Shown: positions 39,234 through 49,123 of the stretch, piece after piece
How positions within the stretch are numbered: position 1 is the stretch's first letter
How the letters are laid out: each line of letters starts with the position of its first letter
Source: Campylobacter porcelli
Lineage (GTDB): Bacteria > Campylobacterota > Campylobacteria > Campylobacterales > Campylobacteraceae
Length of the DNA: 64,000 nucleotides
NCBI RefSeq assembly: GCF_002139855.1
Contig: NZ_CP018789.1
Coordinates: forward strand, 1-64,000
Direction of reading: 5' to 3'
Translations under genes and position numbers: made by a program
The notes under the pieces: model-generated
The model's database searches: none
The model's input: the letters and a program-made list of their open reading frames with translations, nothing else
Told to the model about the DNA's origin: nothing

Positions 39234-40434
39234 TGCTAGATTTGATATACCTAATGCCAATAAAATAGAGGTTGCTAAAGCCCATGGGGCATATGCGAAT
39301 TTAGATGAAATTCTAAAAATGCCAAGAATGGATATAGTAGATGCCATTGATAAAAGCGGATTAAGGGGCAAGGGCGGTGGTGGCGGTCACTGCGGAACTA
39401 AGTGGAAGAATATGGTAGCTTGGCCTAGCGATAAACGCTATTTGGTGGTAAATGGCGATGAGAGTGAGCCTGGAACTTGTAAGGATAAGTATATTTTCAA
39501 TCTTGATCCACATCTGCTTATTGAAGGGATCATAATCTCAGCTTACGCTCTTAGTGCGTGTAGAGCATATATCTATATTAGGGGTGAGTATGAGAGAGAA
39601 TTTCAAAGCATTAAAAGAGCAATTGATGAATCCAAAGATGAGAGGCGTGGCTTGGATATTATCGTTTGTAAGGGTGCTGGAGCTTATATTTGTGGGGAGA
39701 AAAGCGCACTTTTAGAAAGCATTGAAGGAAAAAGAGGCCACCCAAGATTAAAGCCACATAATAGAGCTGAGCCGGATTTTTTATTTGGTAGTGCGTGTGT
39801 GGTAAATAATGTAGAAACCATCGCTAGCGTGCCTTTTATAGTTAAAAATGGTTGGGAAAAATATAGAAGTGTAGGAACGCAAAAATCCCCTGGAACTCTG
39901 CTTTTTGCCGTTACTGGGTGCGTAAATACTCCGTGTGTTAAAGAGATGCCATTTGGGACTAAAATGATTGATTTTATCAATGAATTTGGCGGTGGAGTAT
40001 GGAAAAATAGAGAGCTAAAGGCTGTTATCCCTGGTGGGTCATCTGCTGCGGTGCTTACCAAAGATGAGGTTATGAAAGCTACCTTAGATTATGAGAATTT
40101 ATGGGAGTATAAAAGCGCTCTTGGAACTGGCGGTATGATGGTTTTTGACGATACGGTTAGTATGCCTAAGGTGCTTTTGAATTTGCTTGAGTTTTATACC
40201 GAAGAGAGCTGTGGACAATGCACTCCATGCCGTGAGGGCTGTGGCTGGGGAATGCGAGTGGTAGAGAGAATTTGTAAAGGCGAAGGGAGTAAAAAAGATC
40301 TAGCTACTTTAAAAGATATTTGCTTTATGCTTGATGGTAAGACAATTTGCGTATTTGCTCCAGCGGTCAAAGATGTGATTATGGGATTTATAACTAAATT
40401 TGAAGATGAGTTTTTAGCGCTTTGTAAGGATTAA
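39220..40434 (+). CDS. nuoF: Complex I subunit F (FMN, N3 cluster) with altered NADH site
   Basis: The 404-residue protein aligns with NuoF/Nqo1 along its length. The FMN region NGDESEPGTCKDK is kept. The N3 cysteines are kept too: C331, C334 and C337 in ESCGQCTPCREG, plus C377. The NADH contacts of the Thermus enzyme are replaced. The loop GLRGRGGAGFPTGLKW reads GLRGKGGGGGHCGTKW, so Phe70 is G56 and Phe78 is N64; Glu185 is K161 and Phe205 is N181. It probably receives electrons from another donor and passes them to N3. It lies between nuoE and nuoG in the operon. Confidence 0.92.
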   Translation: MKVVSARFDIPNANKIEVAKAHGAYANLDEILKMPRMDIVDAIDKSGLRGKGGGGGHCGTKWKNMVAWPSDKRYLVVNGDESEPGTCKDKYIFNLDPHLLIEGIIISAYALSACRAYIYIRGEYEREFQSIKRAIDESKDERRGLDIIVCKGAGAYICGEKSALLESIEGKRGHPRLKPHNRAEPDFLFGSACVVNNVETIASVPFIVKNGWEKYRSVGTQKSPGTLLFAVTGCVNTPCVKEMPFGTKMIDFINEFGGGVWKNRELKAVIPGGSSAAVLTKDEVMKATLDYENLWEYKSALGTGGMMVFDDTVSMPKVLLNLLEFYTEESCGQCTPCREGCGWGMRVVERICKGEGSKKDLATLKDICFMLDGKTICVFAPAVKDVIMGFITKFEDEFLALCKD

Positions 40435-40437
40435 TAT

Positions 40438-41817
40438 ATGGTAGAGATTATAGTTGATGGAGAGAAATTTAGCGTAGATGAGAAGGGCAACCTAATTACT
40501 GAGCTAAAAAAACACAATATCGAGATTCCGCACTTTTGCTACCACGAAGCACTTGGAGTTAGTGGCAATTGTAGAATGTGCTTAATAGAAGTGGTGGGGC
40601 AAAAGCGTCCGCAAATCGCTTGTGATACGCCGATAAAAGATGGTATGGAGATTAAGATAAATAGCGATCTTACAAGGGCAGTTCAGCGTGGAATTTTGGA
40701 GCTTGAGTTTATCAATCATCCGCTTGATTGTCCAGTTTGCGATCAAGCTGGAGAGTGCGATTTACAAGATTATTATATGAAATTTGATTTACAAGACTCC
40801 AAGGTAAGCTTAGCTGATAAGGTAAGAAAGGGCAAAAGAGAGGATTTTGGCTCTTTGGTAGTCCATGATGAAGAGAGATGCGTGCTTTGTAGAAGATGCG
40901 TAAGATTTACTCAAATATGCACTCAAAGCTATGAGTTAGCCGTAGGTGGGCGTGGTGAGCATAGCCATATAATGCTTATGAATGGCAAGAAAATAGACAA
41001 TCCATATGCTGGTAATATAGTAGATGTTTGTCCTGTTGGAGCGATGACTTCAGCTGATTTTAGATTTAAAAAGCGAGTCTGGCACCTTCAAAAGACCCCA
41101 GCTATTTGCCAAGGGTGCGAAAGGGGCTGTGCTATATGGATTGATAGCAATAAGGCAAAATATCAAGATAGTAAAATTTATAGATTTAGACCTAGAGAGA
41201 GTAGCGTAAATGGCTATTTTATCTGTGATTATGGTCGCTATAGCTACAAAAATGAGCAAGTAATCAAGCGTGATGATAGTGCTAAGATCTCATCTTTGGT
41301 CTTAGATATTAGGACAAATGGCGATAAATATGATATTTTAATCTCAAGCTCTTTGAGTATAGAAGAGATGAGTGCTATTAAGATTTTGGCTAGTAAATTT
41401 AATATGGGTTTATATGGATTTAGCGATTTTAGGGACAAGAGCTTTAAAGATGAGATTGGATTAAAGCTTAGAGTGCCTAATAAAACTGCTAATCGAGTTG
41501 GATTAAATAGGCTTGGACTAGATAAAAATTTAGATAAAAAATCTAAGAATTTAATAGTCTTCCACCTTGGCAAGGATTTTGAATTTCTTAATAAATTTGA
41601 GTTTGAAAGCTTAATCAAAATCGGCTCAAACAGTGATGCGGATATAGTTTGTGCTAGTAGCTATCACAGAGATGGACATACCTTAAATATAGATGGCAAA
41701 TTGCGATTTAGCAAGGGTGCGTTTGAGCCACTTAGCCCTAGAATTTGCGATATTGTAAGTGAGCTTATGGGAGATAGGGTGGAGTTTGATATGAGTATAT
41801 TAAAGGCGTTTGCATGA
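40438..41817 (+). CDS. nuoG: Short complex I subunit G lacking the C-terminal molybdopterin-fold domains
   Basis: At 459 residues this is about half the usual 800-900. All N-terminal clusters are intact: N1b (C34, C45, C48, C62), N5 (H94, C98, C101, C107) and N4 (C148, C151, C154, C198). N7-type ligands C224, C227, C231 and C263 are also present. After about residue 280 only some 180 residues of weakly conserved sequence remain. The next gene overlaps by four bases, so this is a settled short form rather than a fresh truncation. Confidence 0.9.
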   Translation: MVEIIVDGEKFSVDEKGNLITELKKHNIEIPHFCYHEALGVSGNCRMCLIEVVGQKRPQIACDTPIKDGMEIKINSDLTRAVQRGILELEFINHPLDCPVCDQAGECDLQDYYMKFDLQDSKVSLADKVRKGKREDFGSLVVHDEERCVLCRRCVRFTQICTQSYELAVGGRGEHSHIMLMNGKKIDNPYAGNIVDVCPVGAMTSADFRFKKRVWHLQKTPAICQGCERGCAIWIDSNKAKYQDSKIYRFRPRESSVNGYFICDYGRYSYKNEQVIKRDDSAKISSLVLDIRTNGDKYDILISSSLSIEEMSAIKILASKFNMGLYGFSDFRDKSFKDEIGLKLRVPNKTANRVGLNRLGLDKNLDKKSKNLIVFHLGKDFEFLNKFEFESLIKIGSNSDADIVCASSYHRDGHTLNIDGKLRFSKGAFEPLSPRICDIVSELMGDRVEFDMSILKAFA

Positions 41818-43088
41818 GTGAGATTTGGCTAATTATATTTAGAATTGCGTTTATTCTTATATTTATTTTGGCTTTGATACCTGTTTTGGTGCTTTTAGAG
41901 CGTAAAATTTCAGCCTTTATCCAAGACCGCCCAGGCCCAAATAGAGCAAATATCGCTGGGATAAGGCTTGGTGGGTTAGTTCAAGCCTTGGCTGATGCTT
42001 TGAAACTAGCTATAAAAGAGGATTTTACCCCAGCAGCCATTAGATCTAAAGCACTATTTACCATCGCTCCTATGGTGCTATTTTTGATGAGCACACTTAC
42101 TATAGCTGTAATTCCTTTTAGTGAGTATTTTACCATTGATGGAGTAAAGCACCTTATGCAAGCAATCCCATTTGATGGTGGTATGCTATGGTATTTGGGG
42201 TTTGCTAGTCTTAGCATTTATGGTATTATGCTAGCTGGTTGGAGCTCAAATAATAAATACTCTCTTTTAGGCTCTTTGCGTGCTGCTAGTGGAGCTATAA
42301 GCTATGAAATTCCGCTAGGACTTGCTGTTGTTAGTATGATAATTACATATAATTCAATTAGTTTAAATGATTTTGTGATAGCACAGCAAGGCTCATTTTT
42401 AGGGCTTCCTTCGTGGGGGATATTTATTCAGCCATTAGCGGCGATAATATTTATCATCTGTGCTTTTGCTGAGACTAATAGGGCTCCATTTGACCTAGCT
42501 GAAGGGGAGAGTGAGATAGTAGCTGGGTATCATCTAGAGTATAGTGCGATGAGCTTTGCTATGTTTTTTATGGCTGAATATATCGCTATGACAGCTATGA
42601 GTGCGCTTATAGTTACGATATTTTTTGGTGGATACTCCTTGCCATATCTCTCACAAGCTAGTTTGGCTGCTAATTATGAGATTGTGTTACTTAGCATAGC
42701 TGGAGTGGCGACTATTTTTGGTCTATTATTTATCTGGTGGGTTAGTAAAAATAATGTTACAAGATATAAAATAAATAAAGATCATAGAAAAAAAGAGAAT
42801 ATCATATACTACGCTTTGACTATTGTGATAGTGGCGATTATAGATATTATAAGCTTATATTTTTATGGAAATTTGGGTGAATTTGGTGCTGAGATTGTGG
42901 CTACTGCGGTGAATTTAATAGTATTTGCCTTAAAAACTTTTATTGTGCTACTTGTATTTATATGGGTAAGATGGACTTTGCCTAGATTTAGATATGACCA
43001 AATTCAACGCTTAGGCTGGGAAAAGCTCATGCCATTGGCAATTTTAAATATTATTATTACAGCATTGGTGGTGGTTTATGGCAATTAA
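41814..43088 (+). CDS. nuoH: Complex I subunit H with an extra internal segment
   Basis: NuoH is the membrane subunit that forms the quinone tunnel. Family blocks are clear: FIQDRPGPNRANIAGI, FAETNRAPFDLAEGESEIVAG, and the C-terminal WVRWTLPRFRYDQIQRLGW. The length is 424 against about 325-335 in most bacteria. The extra part lies at about 280-368, with two added hydrophobic segments (288-310 and 329-351) joined by a basic loop RYKINKDHRKK. It overlaps nuoI by 11 bases. Confidence 0.93.
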   Translation: MSEIWLIIFRIAFILIFILALIPVLVLLERKISAFIQDRPGPNRANIAGIRLGGLVQALADALKLAIKEDFTPAAIRSKALFTIAPMVLFLMSTLTIAVIPFSEYFTIDGVKHLMQAIPFDGGMLWYLGFASLSIYGIMLAGWSSNNKYSLLGSLRAASGAISYEIPLGLAVVSMIITYNSISLNDFVIAQQGSFLGLPSWGIFIQPLAAIIFIICAFAETNRAPFDLAEGESEIVAGYHLEYSAMSFAMFFMAEYIAMTAMSALIVTIFFGGYSLPYLSQASLAANYEIVLLSIAGVATIFGLLFIWWVSKNNVTRYKINKDHRKKENIIYYALTIVIVAIIDIISLYFYGNLGEFGAEIVATAVNLIVFALKTFIVLLVFIWVRWTLPRFRYDQIQRLGWEKLMPLAILNIIITALVVVYGN

Positions 43089-43575
43089 GATTAAGAAGAT
43101 TGAGCGTAAGAAAATGCCATTTTTAGAGCGAATTTATATATTTTATATCATCGCTGGAATGGCTAGGACTTTTAAGCATTTTATTAGAAATTTGCTAAAT
43201 ACAAAAAATATTGAATTTCTAGAGTATCCAGAGCAAAAGCCAGAGGATATTAGCCCTAGGTATCGTGGTCTTCATAGGCTAACAAAATATGATAATGGAG
43301 AGCTAAAGTGCGTTGCGTGCGATATGTGTGCTACGGCTTGTCCTGCTAAGTGTATATTTATAGAAGCTTGTGAAGTACCTAATAGCAAAGAAAAAGCTCC
43401 AAAGGTTTTTAATATAGATCTTTTGGAGTGTGTATTTTGTGGGCTTTGCGTGGAGGCTTGTCCTAAAGATGCCATTAGAATGGATAGTGGGATATTTACT
43501 AAGGTTGAAGGTAGCAAAGATAGCTTTATTAGCGATATAAATGAGCTTAGTAGTAGAAAAAGGGGAGAGTTTTGA
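43078..43575 (+). CDS. nuoI: Complex I subunit I (N6a and N6b clusters)
   Basis: The 165-residue ferredoxin-like subunit carries two [4Fe-4S] motifs, CVACDMCATACPAKC and CVFCGLCVEACP, which relay electrons from NuoG to NuoB. The start chosen (43078) overlaps nuoH by 11 bases; the next in-frame ATG lies at residue 13. Confidence 0.94.
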   Translation: MAIKIKKIERKKMPFLERIYIFYIIAGMARTFKHFIRNLLNTKNIEFLEYPEQKPEDISPRYRGLHRLTKYDNGELKCVACDMCATACPAKCIFIEACEVPNSKEKAPKVFNIDLLECVFCGLCVEACPKDAIRMDSGIFTKVEGSKDSFISDINELSSRKRGEF

Positions 43576-44069
43576 TGGAGAATTTTTTGTTTATTAACTT
43601 CTCATTTTTAGCTATTTTAGGAGCTTTGGGGCTAATTAGCTTTAAAGCGCCAATCCATGGGGCATTATCTATGATTGTCTCTCTTGTGGCTATAGCTGGG
43701 TTATATCTTTTATTATATGCTAAAACTCTATTTTTAATCCAAATAGTAGTATATGCTGGGGCGATTATGGTTTTATCGGTATTTGTGATGATGTTTTTTA
43801 ATATAAAATCTGATAGTTTATGGGCTAAATTTAGCTTTATTCAAATGCTCCAAGTCGCTTTGCCATTAGTTGTTTTTGGCTTTTTGGCTTACTGGCTTTC
43901 GTTAATGCCTAGTAGCTTTGAGATTGTGCCTGATGGGTTTGGGGATATTGCTCTACTTGGAAAATATCTATTTTTTAACTGGGGATTTAGTTTTGAGATG
44001 ATTTCGCTACTTTTAACTGCTGCTTTAGTGGGGGTTGTGGCGATTTTAAAAGGCAAAAATAATGGTTGA
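43572..44069 (+). CDS. nuoJ: Complex I subunit J
   Basis: This is a 165-residue membrane subunit with five hydrophobic segments. The pi-bulge-type stretch FLIQIVVYAGAIMVLSVFVMM is shifted only slightly from the family form. It overlaps nuoI by four bases and nuoK by eight. Confidence 0.93.
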   Translation: MMENFLFINFSFLAILGALGLISFKAPIHGALSMIVSLVAIAGLYLLLYAKTLFLIQIVVYAGAIMVLSVFVMMFFNIKSDSLWAKFSFIQMLQVALPLVVFGFLAYWLSLMPSSFEIVPDGFGDIALLGKYLFFNWGFSFEMISLLLTAALVGVVAILKGKNNG

Positions 44070-44370
44070 GAACTATATATTTGTAGCGATTTTGCTCTTT
44101 GTGATTGGGATTTGCGGTGTTATTTTGCGTAAGAATATCTTTACTATTTTTATGTCTATTGAGCTGATGTTAAATGCTGTTGCTTTGCTTTTTGCGATAT
44201 TTGCTAGGGTTAATTTAAATTTAGATGGTCAAGTCATCGTAATGCTAGTTATCGCTATAGCCGCAGCTGAGGCTAGCTTTGGTCTAGCGCTCATTACGCT
44301 ATTGCATAAGTCTAAACAGACTCTAAATATAGATAGCTTTAAAGAGTTAAAGGATGGTAATGCTAGTTAA
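44062..44370 (+). CDS. nuoK: Complex I subunit K
   Basis: The 102-residue subunit has three membrane helices with the conserved acidic residues in MSIELMLNAV and AAAEASFGLAL, the proton-path glutamates. It overlaps nuoJ and nuoL. Confidence 0.94.
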   Translation: MVENYIFVAILLFVIGICGVILRKNIFTIFMSIELMLNAVALLFAIFARVNLNLDGQVIVMLVIAIAAAEASFGLALITLLHKSKQTLNIDSFKELKDGNAS

Positions 44371-46165
44371 TATCGTAATTTTAGCACCAATTATCGGTAG
44401 TTTTTTGCTTGGAATTTTATATCTTTCTAGAAGAGTTCTTGGCTTATCTCAAGGGTTTTTTGCCTTTTTGGGTATGGCTGGACCTGTAGTTAGCTTTGTA
44501 GCTATGGCTTTATTGTTTGCTAATAGCTATGGAAATAGCCTAAATTTAGAGCTATTTAACTGGCTAGATATTGCTGGATTTAGCATAAATGTGGGATTTT
44601 ACCTTGATAGCCTTAGCCTTGTGATGGCGATATTTGTAGCATTTTTGGGTATGCTTATCCATTTTTATTCTATAGGATATATGGATGGCGATGAGGGCTT
44701 TGGTAAGTTTTTTTGTTATATGAATTTATTCTTAGCTTCAATGCTGATTTTGGTTTTGGCTAATAATCCTATTTTAATGTTTGTTGGCTGGGAGGGTGTG
44801 GGCGTATGCTCATATCTATTAATCGCCTTTTATTTTAATGATAAAGATAATGTAAAAGCTGGTAATAAAGCCTTTATCTTAAATAGAATTGGTGATTTTG
44901 GCTTTTTGATTGGGCTTATTGCTTTATATCTTGCTAGTAGTGGGGTTAAATTTGATTATATTGGCTTAAATGAAGTTAGCTTTAGCCCTAGTGTGGCGAT
45001 ATTTATCGCATTTTGTTTTATCGCTGGAGCTTTGGCTAAATCGGCTCAAATTCCGCTATACACTTGGCTACCTGATGCGATGGCTGGTCCAACGCCGATT
45101 TCAGCCCTAATCCACGCTGCGACTATGGTTACAGCTGGGGTTTATATGGTGGTTAGGTTTGAGTTTTTATTTGCTGGGCTTAGTTTGCCAGTGGAGGTTT
45201 TAGCAGGGATTGGTGCGGCTGGAGCGTTGTTTGCTGGGATTATTGCGACAAAGGCTACTGATATTAAAAAGATTTTAGCCTACTCTACAATGAGCCAATT
45301 AGGATATATGTTTGCCGCACTTAGCTATAGCTCTGGGGCTGCTATGTATCATCTATTTACCCATGGATTTTTTAAAGCACTTTTATTTTTGAGTGCTGGA
45401 GCTATAATCATAGCACTTCATCATGAGCAAAATATCTTTAAAATGGGGAATTTAAAGGATAATAAATCTCTATATTACCCAATGCTATTTGGTATGCTTG
45501 CAATTAGCGGGATATTTCCTTTTGCTGGATTTTTCTCTAAAGATGCTATTATCCTTGGGGCGTTGCTCTCAGGGCATTATACGATATTTGCCATCTTGCT
45601 ATTTACCGCAGGTCTTACGGCATATTATTGCTTTAGGCTATTTTTCTTAGTATTTTACTCACAAAATCCAGCACCAAAACAGCATAAGGTGCCATTTAGT
45701 ATGCTTGGGGTGAATTATATACTTTGTTTATTTGCTTTAGGTGGTGGATTTATGGCTATATTTTTAGATATTAATCATCCGACTTTGATGGTGGAGATCA
45801 TCGCTGGAGTGGTGAGTATGGTGGTATCTGCTATTGGTATTTTCATCGCTTATAAGAAATTTTATAACTACAAAAACTGCGAGGAGAAAATGGGTAAATT
45901 TGAGAGTATCGTAGCAAATAAATTCTACATAGATGAGATATATGATTTTGTTTTTGTAGAAAATTTAAAACGAATTAGCTGCTTTTTACGCAAGATTGTA
46001 GATGATAAAATTTTATATCCGCTTGTTGAGCTTAGTGCTTTAGCATTTAGGGCATTTAGCCAAATTTATGCTAGATACACTCAAAGTGGCTTAGCTAGTT
46101 CATATGCGTTTTATATGCTATTTTTCATCTGTGTTATTATTATATTTTCAAAGGCTATTTTATGA
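44360..46165 (+). CDS. nuoL: Complex I subunit L (proton-pumping antiporter-like)
   Basis: The start is set at ATG 44360, 5 bases after AAGGA (44350-44354). The ATG at 44354 overlaps that ribosome-binding site. The 601-residue product has about 15 helices, LMFVGWEGVGVCSYLLIAFY with the key glutamate, TWLPDAMAGPTPISALIHA with the conserved proline and histidine, and the C-terminal lateral helix region. It overlaps nuoM by four bases. Confidence 0.94.
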   Translation: MLVNIVILAPIIGSFLLGILYLSRRVLGLSQGFFAFLGMAGPVVSFVAMALLFANSYGNSLNLELFNWLDIAGFSINVGFYLDSLSLVMAIFVAFLGMLIHFYSIGYMDGDEGFGKFFCYMNLFLASMLILVLANNPILMFVGWEGVGVCSYLLIAFYFNDKDNVKAGNKAFILNRIGDFGFLIGLIALYLASSGVKFDYIGLNEVSFSPSVAIFIAFCFIAGALAKSAQIPLYTWLPDAMAGPTPISALIHAATMVTAGVYMVVRFEFLFAGLSLPVEVLAGIGAAGALFAGIIATKATDIKKILAYSTMSQLGYMFAALSYSSGAAMYHLFTHGFFKALLFLSAGAIIIALHHEQNIFKMGNLKDNKSLYYPMLFGMLAISGIFPFAGFFSKDAIILGALLSGHYTIFAILLFTAGLTAYYCFRLFFLVFYSQNPAPKQHKVPFSMLGVNYILCLFALGGGFMAIFLDINHPTLMVEIIAGVVSMVVSAIGIFIAYKKFYNYKNCEEKMGKFESIVANKFYIDEIYDFVFVENLKRISCFLRKIVDDKILYPLVELSALAFRAFSQIYARYTQSGLASSYAFYMLFFICVIIIFSKAIL

Positions 46166-47640
46166 GTAGTATCTTGAGTTTGATTATATTTATACCATTT
46201 TTATTAGGGGTTTTTATAGCTCTGTTTTGTAATAATTTTTGGGGTAAGATTATAGCTTTTAGTGGCTCTGTTTTTGTGGCGATTTTGGCTGTTATTATGA
46301 CTATTGGTTTTGACCCAGCTGGTGGATTGCAGTTTGTAGATATTATCCCGCTAGTGCAAAGCTATGGGATTACATATATGGTTGGCGTTGATGGGATTAA
46401 TATCTATCTTATTTTGATTATTACTCTATTTTTGCCATTTTTGTTTTTTGTGCTTAGGGATCAAGAGAGGGGCTTTTGGGCGAATTTGCTTTTTATAGAG
46501 AGTGGATTTTTGGCTGTTTGTAGCTCACTTGATTTGATATTTTTCTATGCTGGTTGGGAGATGATGCTCTTGCCGATATTTATAATGACTGGACTATATG
46601 GTAAAAGCATTAAACGAGCTAAGGCTATGCTTGATATGATGTATTATGCGATATTTGGATCGATGATTATGCTTGGGGCGATTATCTATCTTGGCGTGGC
46701 TCACTATTTTGAATTTGGCTTTTATAGCTTTGCTTTAGCTGATTTGGCTAATTTAAATTTAAGCTTGATGGCAGAGCGAATACTATTTTTTAGCTTTATG
46801 ATAGCCTTTGTGATTAAGCTTCCTTTGTTTCCATTTCATATGTGGCTTAGTGGGGCATATACTCATTCTCCTAGCGTGGCTACATTTATGCTCTCAGCCA
46901 TTGCGTCTAAGGTGGCTATATTTGCGATTTTGAGATTTGTATTGCCGATATTTTCTCTTAGTTTTGTGGAATTTTCTAGCTATTTTGTGGCACTTGGGAT
47001 ATTTTCTATGATATATTTTGGGGTGATTGCGCTTAGGTGTGATGACTTTAAAACACTTTTGGCATTTGCTTCAGCCTCGCATTTAGGATTAATCTTAGCT
47101 GGGGTTTTTAGCCTTGATGTAGTGGGAATGAGTGGGGCAATGTATCAGATTGTAGCTCATGCCTTAACTAGTGGTGCGATGTTTTTGATGGTAGGCATTA
47201 TCAGCTCTCAGCTAGGTACTCGCAAGATTAGTAATCTTGGTGGTATAGCTCATAAGGCTCCTATTTTTGCTACGATATTTGGCATTATGATGCTCTCAAG
47301 CGTGGGACTTCCTACGACAATTGGCTTTGTAGCAGAGCTTTTAATCTTAGTTGGTCTATTTAAAACAAATTTAATATATGGCATTATCGCTACAACCTCT
47401 ATTATAGTTGGTGCTGTGTATATGTTTGTGGTCTATCGCAAGGCAATTTTACAAAGCGTAAATGAAATTACAGATAAATTTAAAGAGCTTAGAAAATCTC
47501 AAATTATAGCATTTAGCCTTGTGGCGATTGTGATATTTGTGATGGGTATATATCCTAAACCAATTTTAGATCTATCTCAAGGCACAATCCAAAGCCACTA
47601 TGAAAAATATATAAAATCAAATTTAAAGGGGCAAGAATGA
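46162..47640 (+). CDS. nuoM: Complex I subunit M
   Basis: This is a 492-residue antiporter-like proton channel subunit. The conserved glutamate is in FFYAGWEMMLLPIFIM, the lysine/proline helix in PLFPFHMWLSGAYTHSPS, with HLGLILAGVF later. It overlaps both neighbours by four bases. Confidence 0.94.
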   Translation: MSSILSLIIFIPFLLGVFIALFCNNFWGKIIAFSGSVFVAILAVIMTIGFDPAGGLQFVDIIPLVQSYGITYMVGVDGINIYLILIITLFLPFLFFVLRDQERGFWANLLFIESGFLAVCSSLDLIFFYAGWEMMLLPIFIMTGLYGKSIKRAKAMLDMMYYAIFGSMIMLGAIIYLGVAHYFEFGFYSFALADLANLNLSLMAERILFFSFMIAFVIKLPLFPFHMWLSGAYTHSPSVATFMLSAIASKVAIFAILRFVLPIFSLSFVEFSSYFVALGIFSMIYFGVIALRCDDFKTLLAFASASHLGLILAGVFSLDVVGMSGAMYQIVAHALTSGAMFLMVGIISSQLGTRKISNLGGIAHKAPIFATIFGIMMLSSVGLPTTIGFVAELLILVGLFKTNLIYGIIATTSIIVGAVYMFVVYRKAILQSVNEITDKFKELRKSQIIAFSLVAIVIFVMGIYPKPILDLSQGTIQSHYEKYIKSNLKGQE

Positions 47641-49043
47641 TAGCTTTAACACCTTTTTTACTATCAATAGCCGCTATTATAGCTAATATATTTTTAAGCG
47701 TTACAAGGATTAATAAAGCCCTACTTTTAGGGTTAAATTTAGCTTTTTGGGCTGTTATTTTAATCTCATTTTTTGCTTTTAGAGTTCAGATATTTAGTAG
47801 TGATATACCATTTTTTGTTAATGAATTTATAATTCTTGGGCAATTTGAGTTTATATTTTGCGTTGTTATAGCCTTTCTTATGATGATATTTTTAGCTACT
47901 TTATATTTTAGCGATGATGAGAGCTATTTTAAGCCTGAGCTTATAGCATTAGCAAATTTAGCCTCATTTGGTATGATAGGTATGATAATCTCAAGCGAAA
48001 TTATAACCACGCTGATTTTTATAGAGATTGCCTCCATATCCATATATGCTATGATAGCTTTAAATTCAAACACCAAAAGCATTGAAGCGGCCTTTAAATA
48101 CTTCTTGCTTTCATCATTTATGAGTGCGTTTTATTTGCTTGGTGCAGCACTGATTTTTGGCGATACGCAAACAACAAAATATGAGATAATAAGCAGATTA
48201 ATATCCCCATCACTTATTGCTACAATTGGCGCTATGCTAATTATCTCTATGATGTTTTTTAAGATTGCGATTTTTGGCTTTTATCGCTGGAGCATTGATG
48301 TGTATTATGGAGCAAGCACGAGTATAACTGGATATTTAGCCGGAGCGTTTAAATTAGCTAGTTTTGGAATGTTGATTAAATTTGCCTTGCTTTATAGCGG
48401 TGGCTGGGATGAGATTTTAGCCATTATATTTAGCGTTGTGGCGATATTTAGTATGTTTATAGGCAACTTTTTAAGCCTAAAAGAGATTGATGTCAAAAAG
48501 ATTTTAATAGCCGCTGGGATCGTTCATGCTGGGTATATTTTTATAAATTTAGCTAGTTTGAATGTCGAAAATCCGCTATTTGCTGGGGTGTTTTATATCA
48601 CGATTTATGCTATTACAACTGGATTTGGCTTTTTGCTTTTAAATTCACTCTTTGGCGATAAACAAGTTACCATAGACTCCATCGCAGGATTATATCATAG
48701 CTCACCGCTTGGCGCTTTAGCATTTACTATTATCTGCCTTTCATATATTGGATTTCCATATACGGTGGGATTTTTGGGTAAGGTTTATGTATTCTCAAGT
48801 GCTTTTGAAGCTGGTAATGCGTATTTGGCAATTTTTGGTATCATTAATACCATTTTATCAGTATATTACTATTTAAGAATCATAATTAGCATATATTTTA
48901 AATCGCCAAATCAAGCTATCATAATCCCAAAATGTAGAGCTGTCTGGATAGGAATTTTAAGTATTTTAGCGATTGCTTTTGTGATTTTAGAGGGGATTGG
49001 GATTAGCTCAATTTTAGGCTATTTATCTTTGATAGTGGGCTAA
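47637..49043 (+). CDS. nuoN: Complex I subunit N
   Basis: This 468-residue antiporter-like subunit ends the nuo operon. Recognisable stretches include EIASISIYAMIALN, FYRWSIDVYYGAS (normally FHxWxPDVYxGAP) and GFPYTVGFLGKVYVF. The spacer after it (49044-49123) holds no obvious terminator and leads into topA. Confidence 0.92.
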   Translation: MIALTPFLLSIAAIIANIFLSVTRINKALLLGLNLAFWAVILISFFAFRVQIFSSDIPFFVNEFIILGQFEFIFCVVIAFLMMIFLATLYFSDDESYFKPELIALANLASFGMIGMIISSEIITTLIFIEIASISIYAMIALNSNTKSIEAAFKYFLLSSFMSAFYLLGAALIFGDTQTTKYEIISRLISPSLIATIGAMLIISMMFFKIAIFGFYRWSIDVYYGASTSITGYLAGAFKLASFGMLIKFALLYSGGWDEILAIIFSVVAIFSMFIGNFLSLKEIDVKKILIAAGIVHAGYIFINLASLNVENPLFAGVFYITIYAITTGFGFLLLNSLFGDKQVTIDSIAGLYHSSPLGALAFTIICLSYIGFPYTVGFLGKVYVFSSAFEAGNAYLAIFGIINTILSVYYYLRIIISIYFKSPNQAIIIPKCRAVWIGILSILAIAFVILEGIGISSILGYLSLIVG

Positions 49044-49123
49044 ATTTAGCTATTGTTAGACTGTTTTATATCTATTTTATAGTTTTTTGGTAAAATTACG
49101 CCTAACTGAATTTGGGGCGATAT

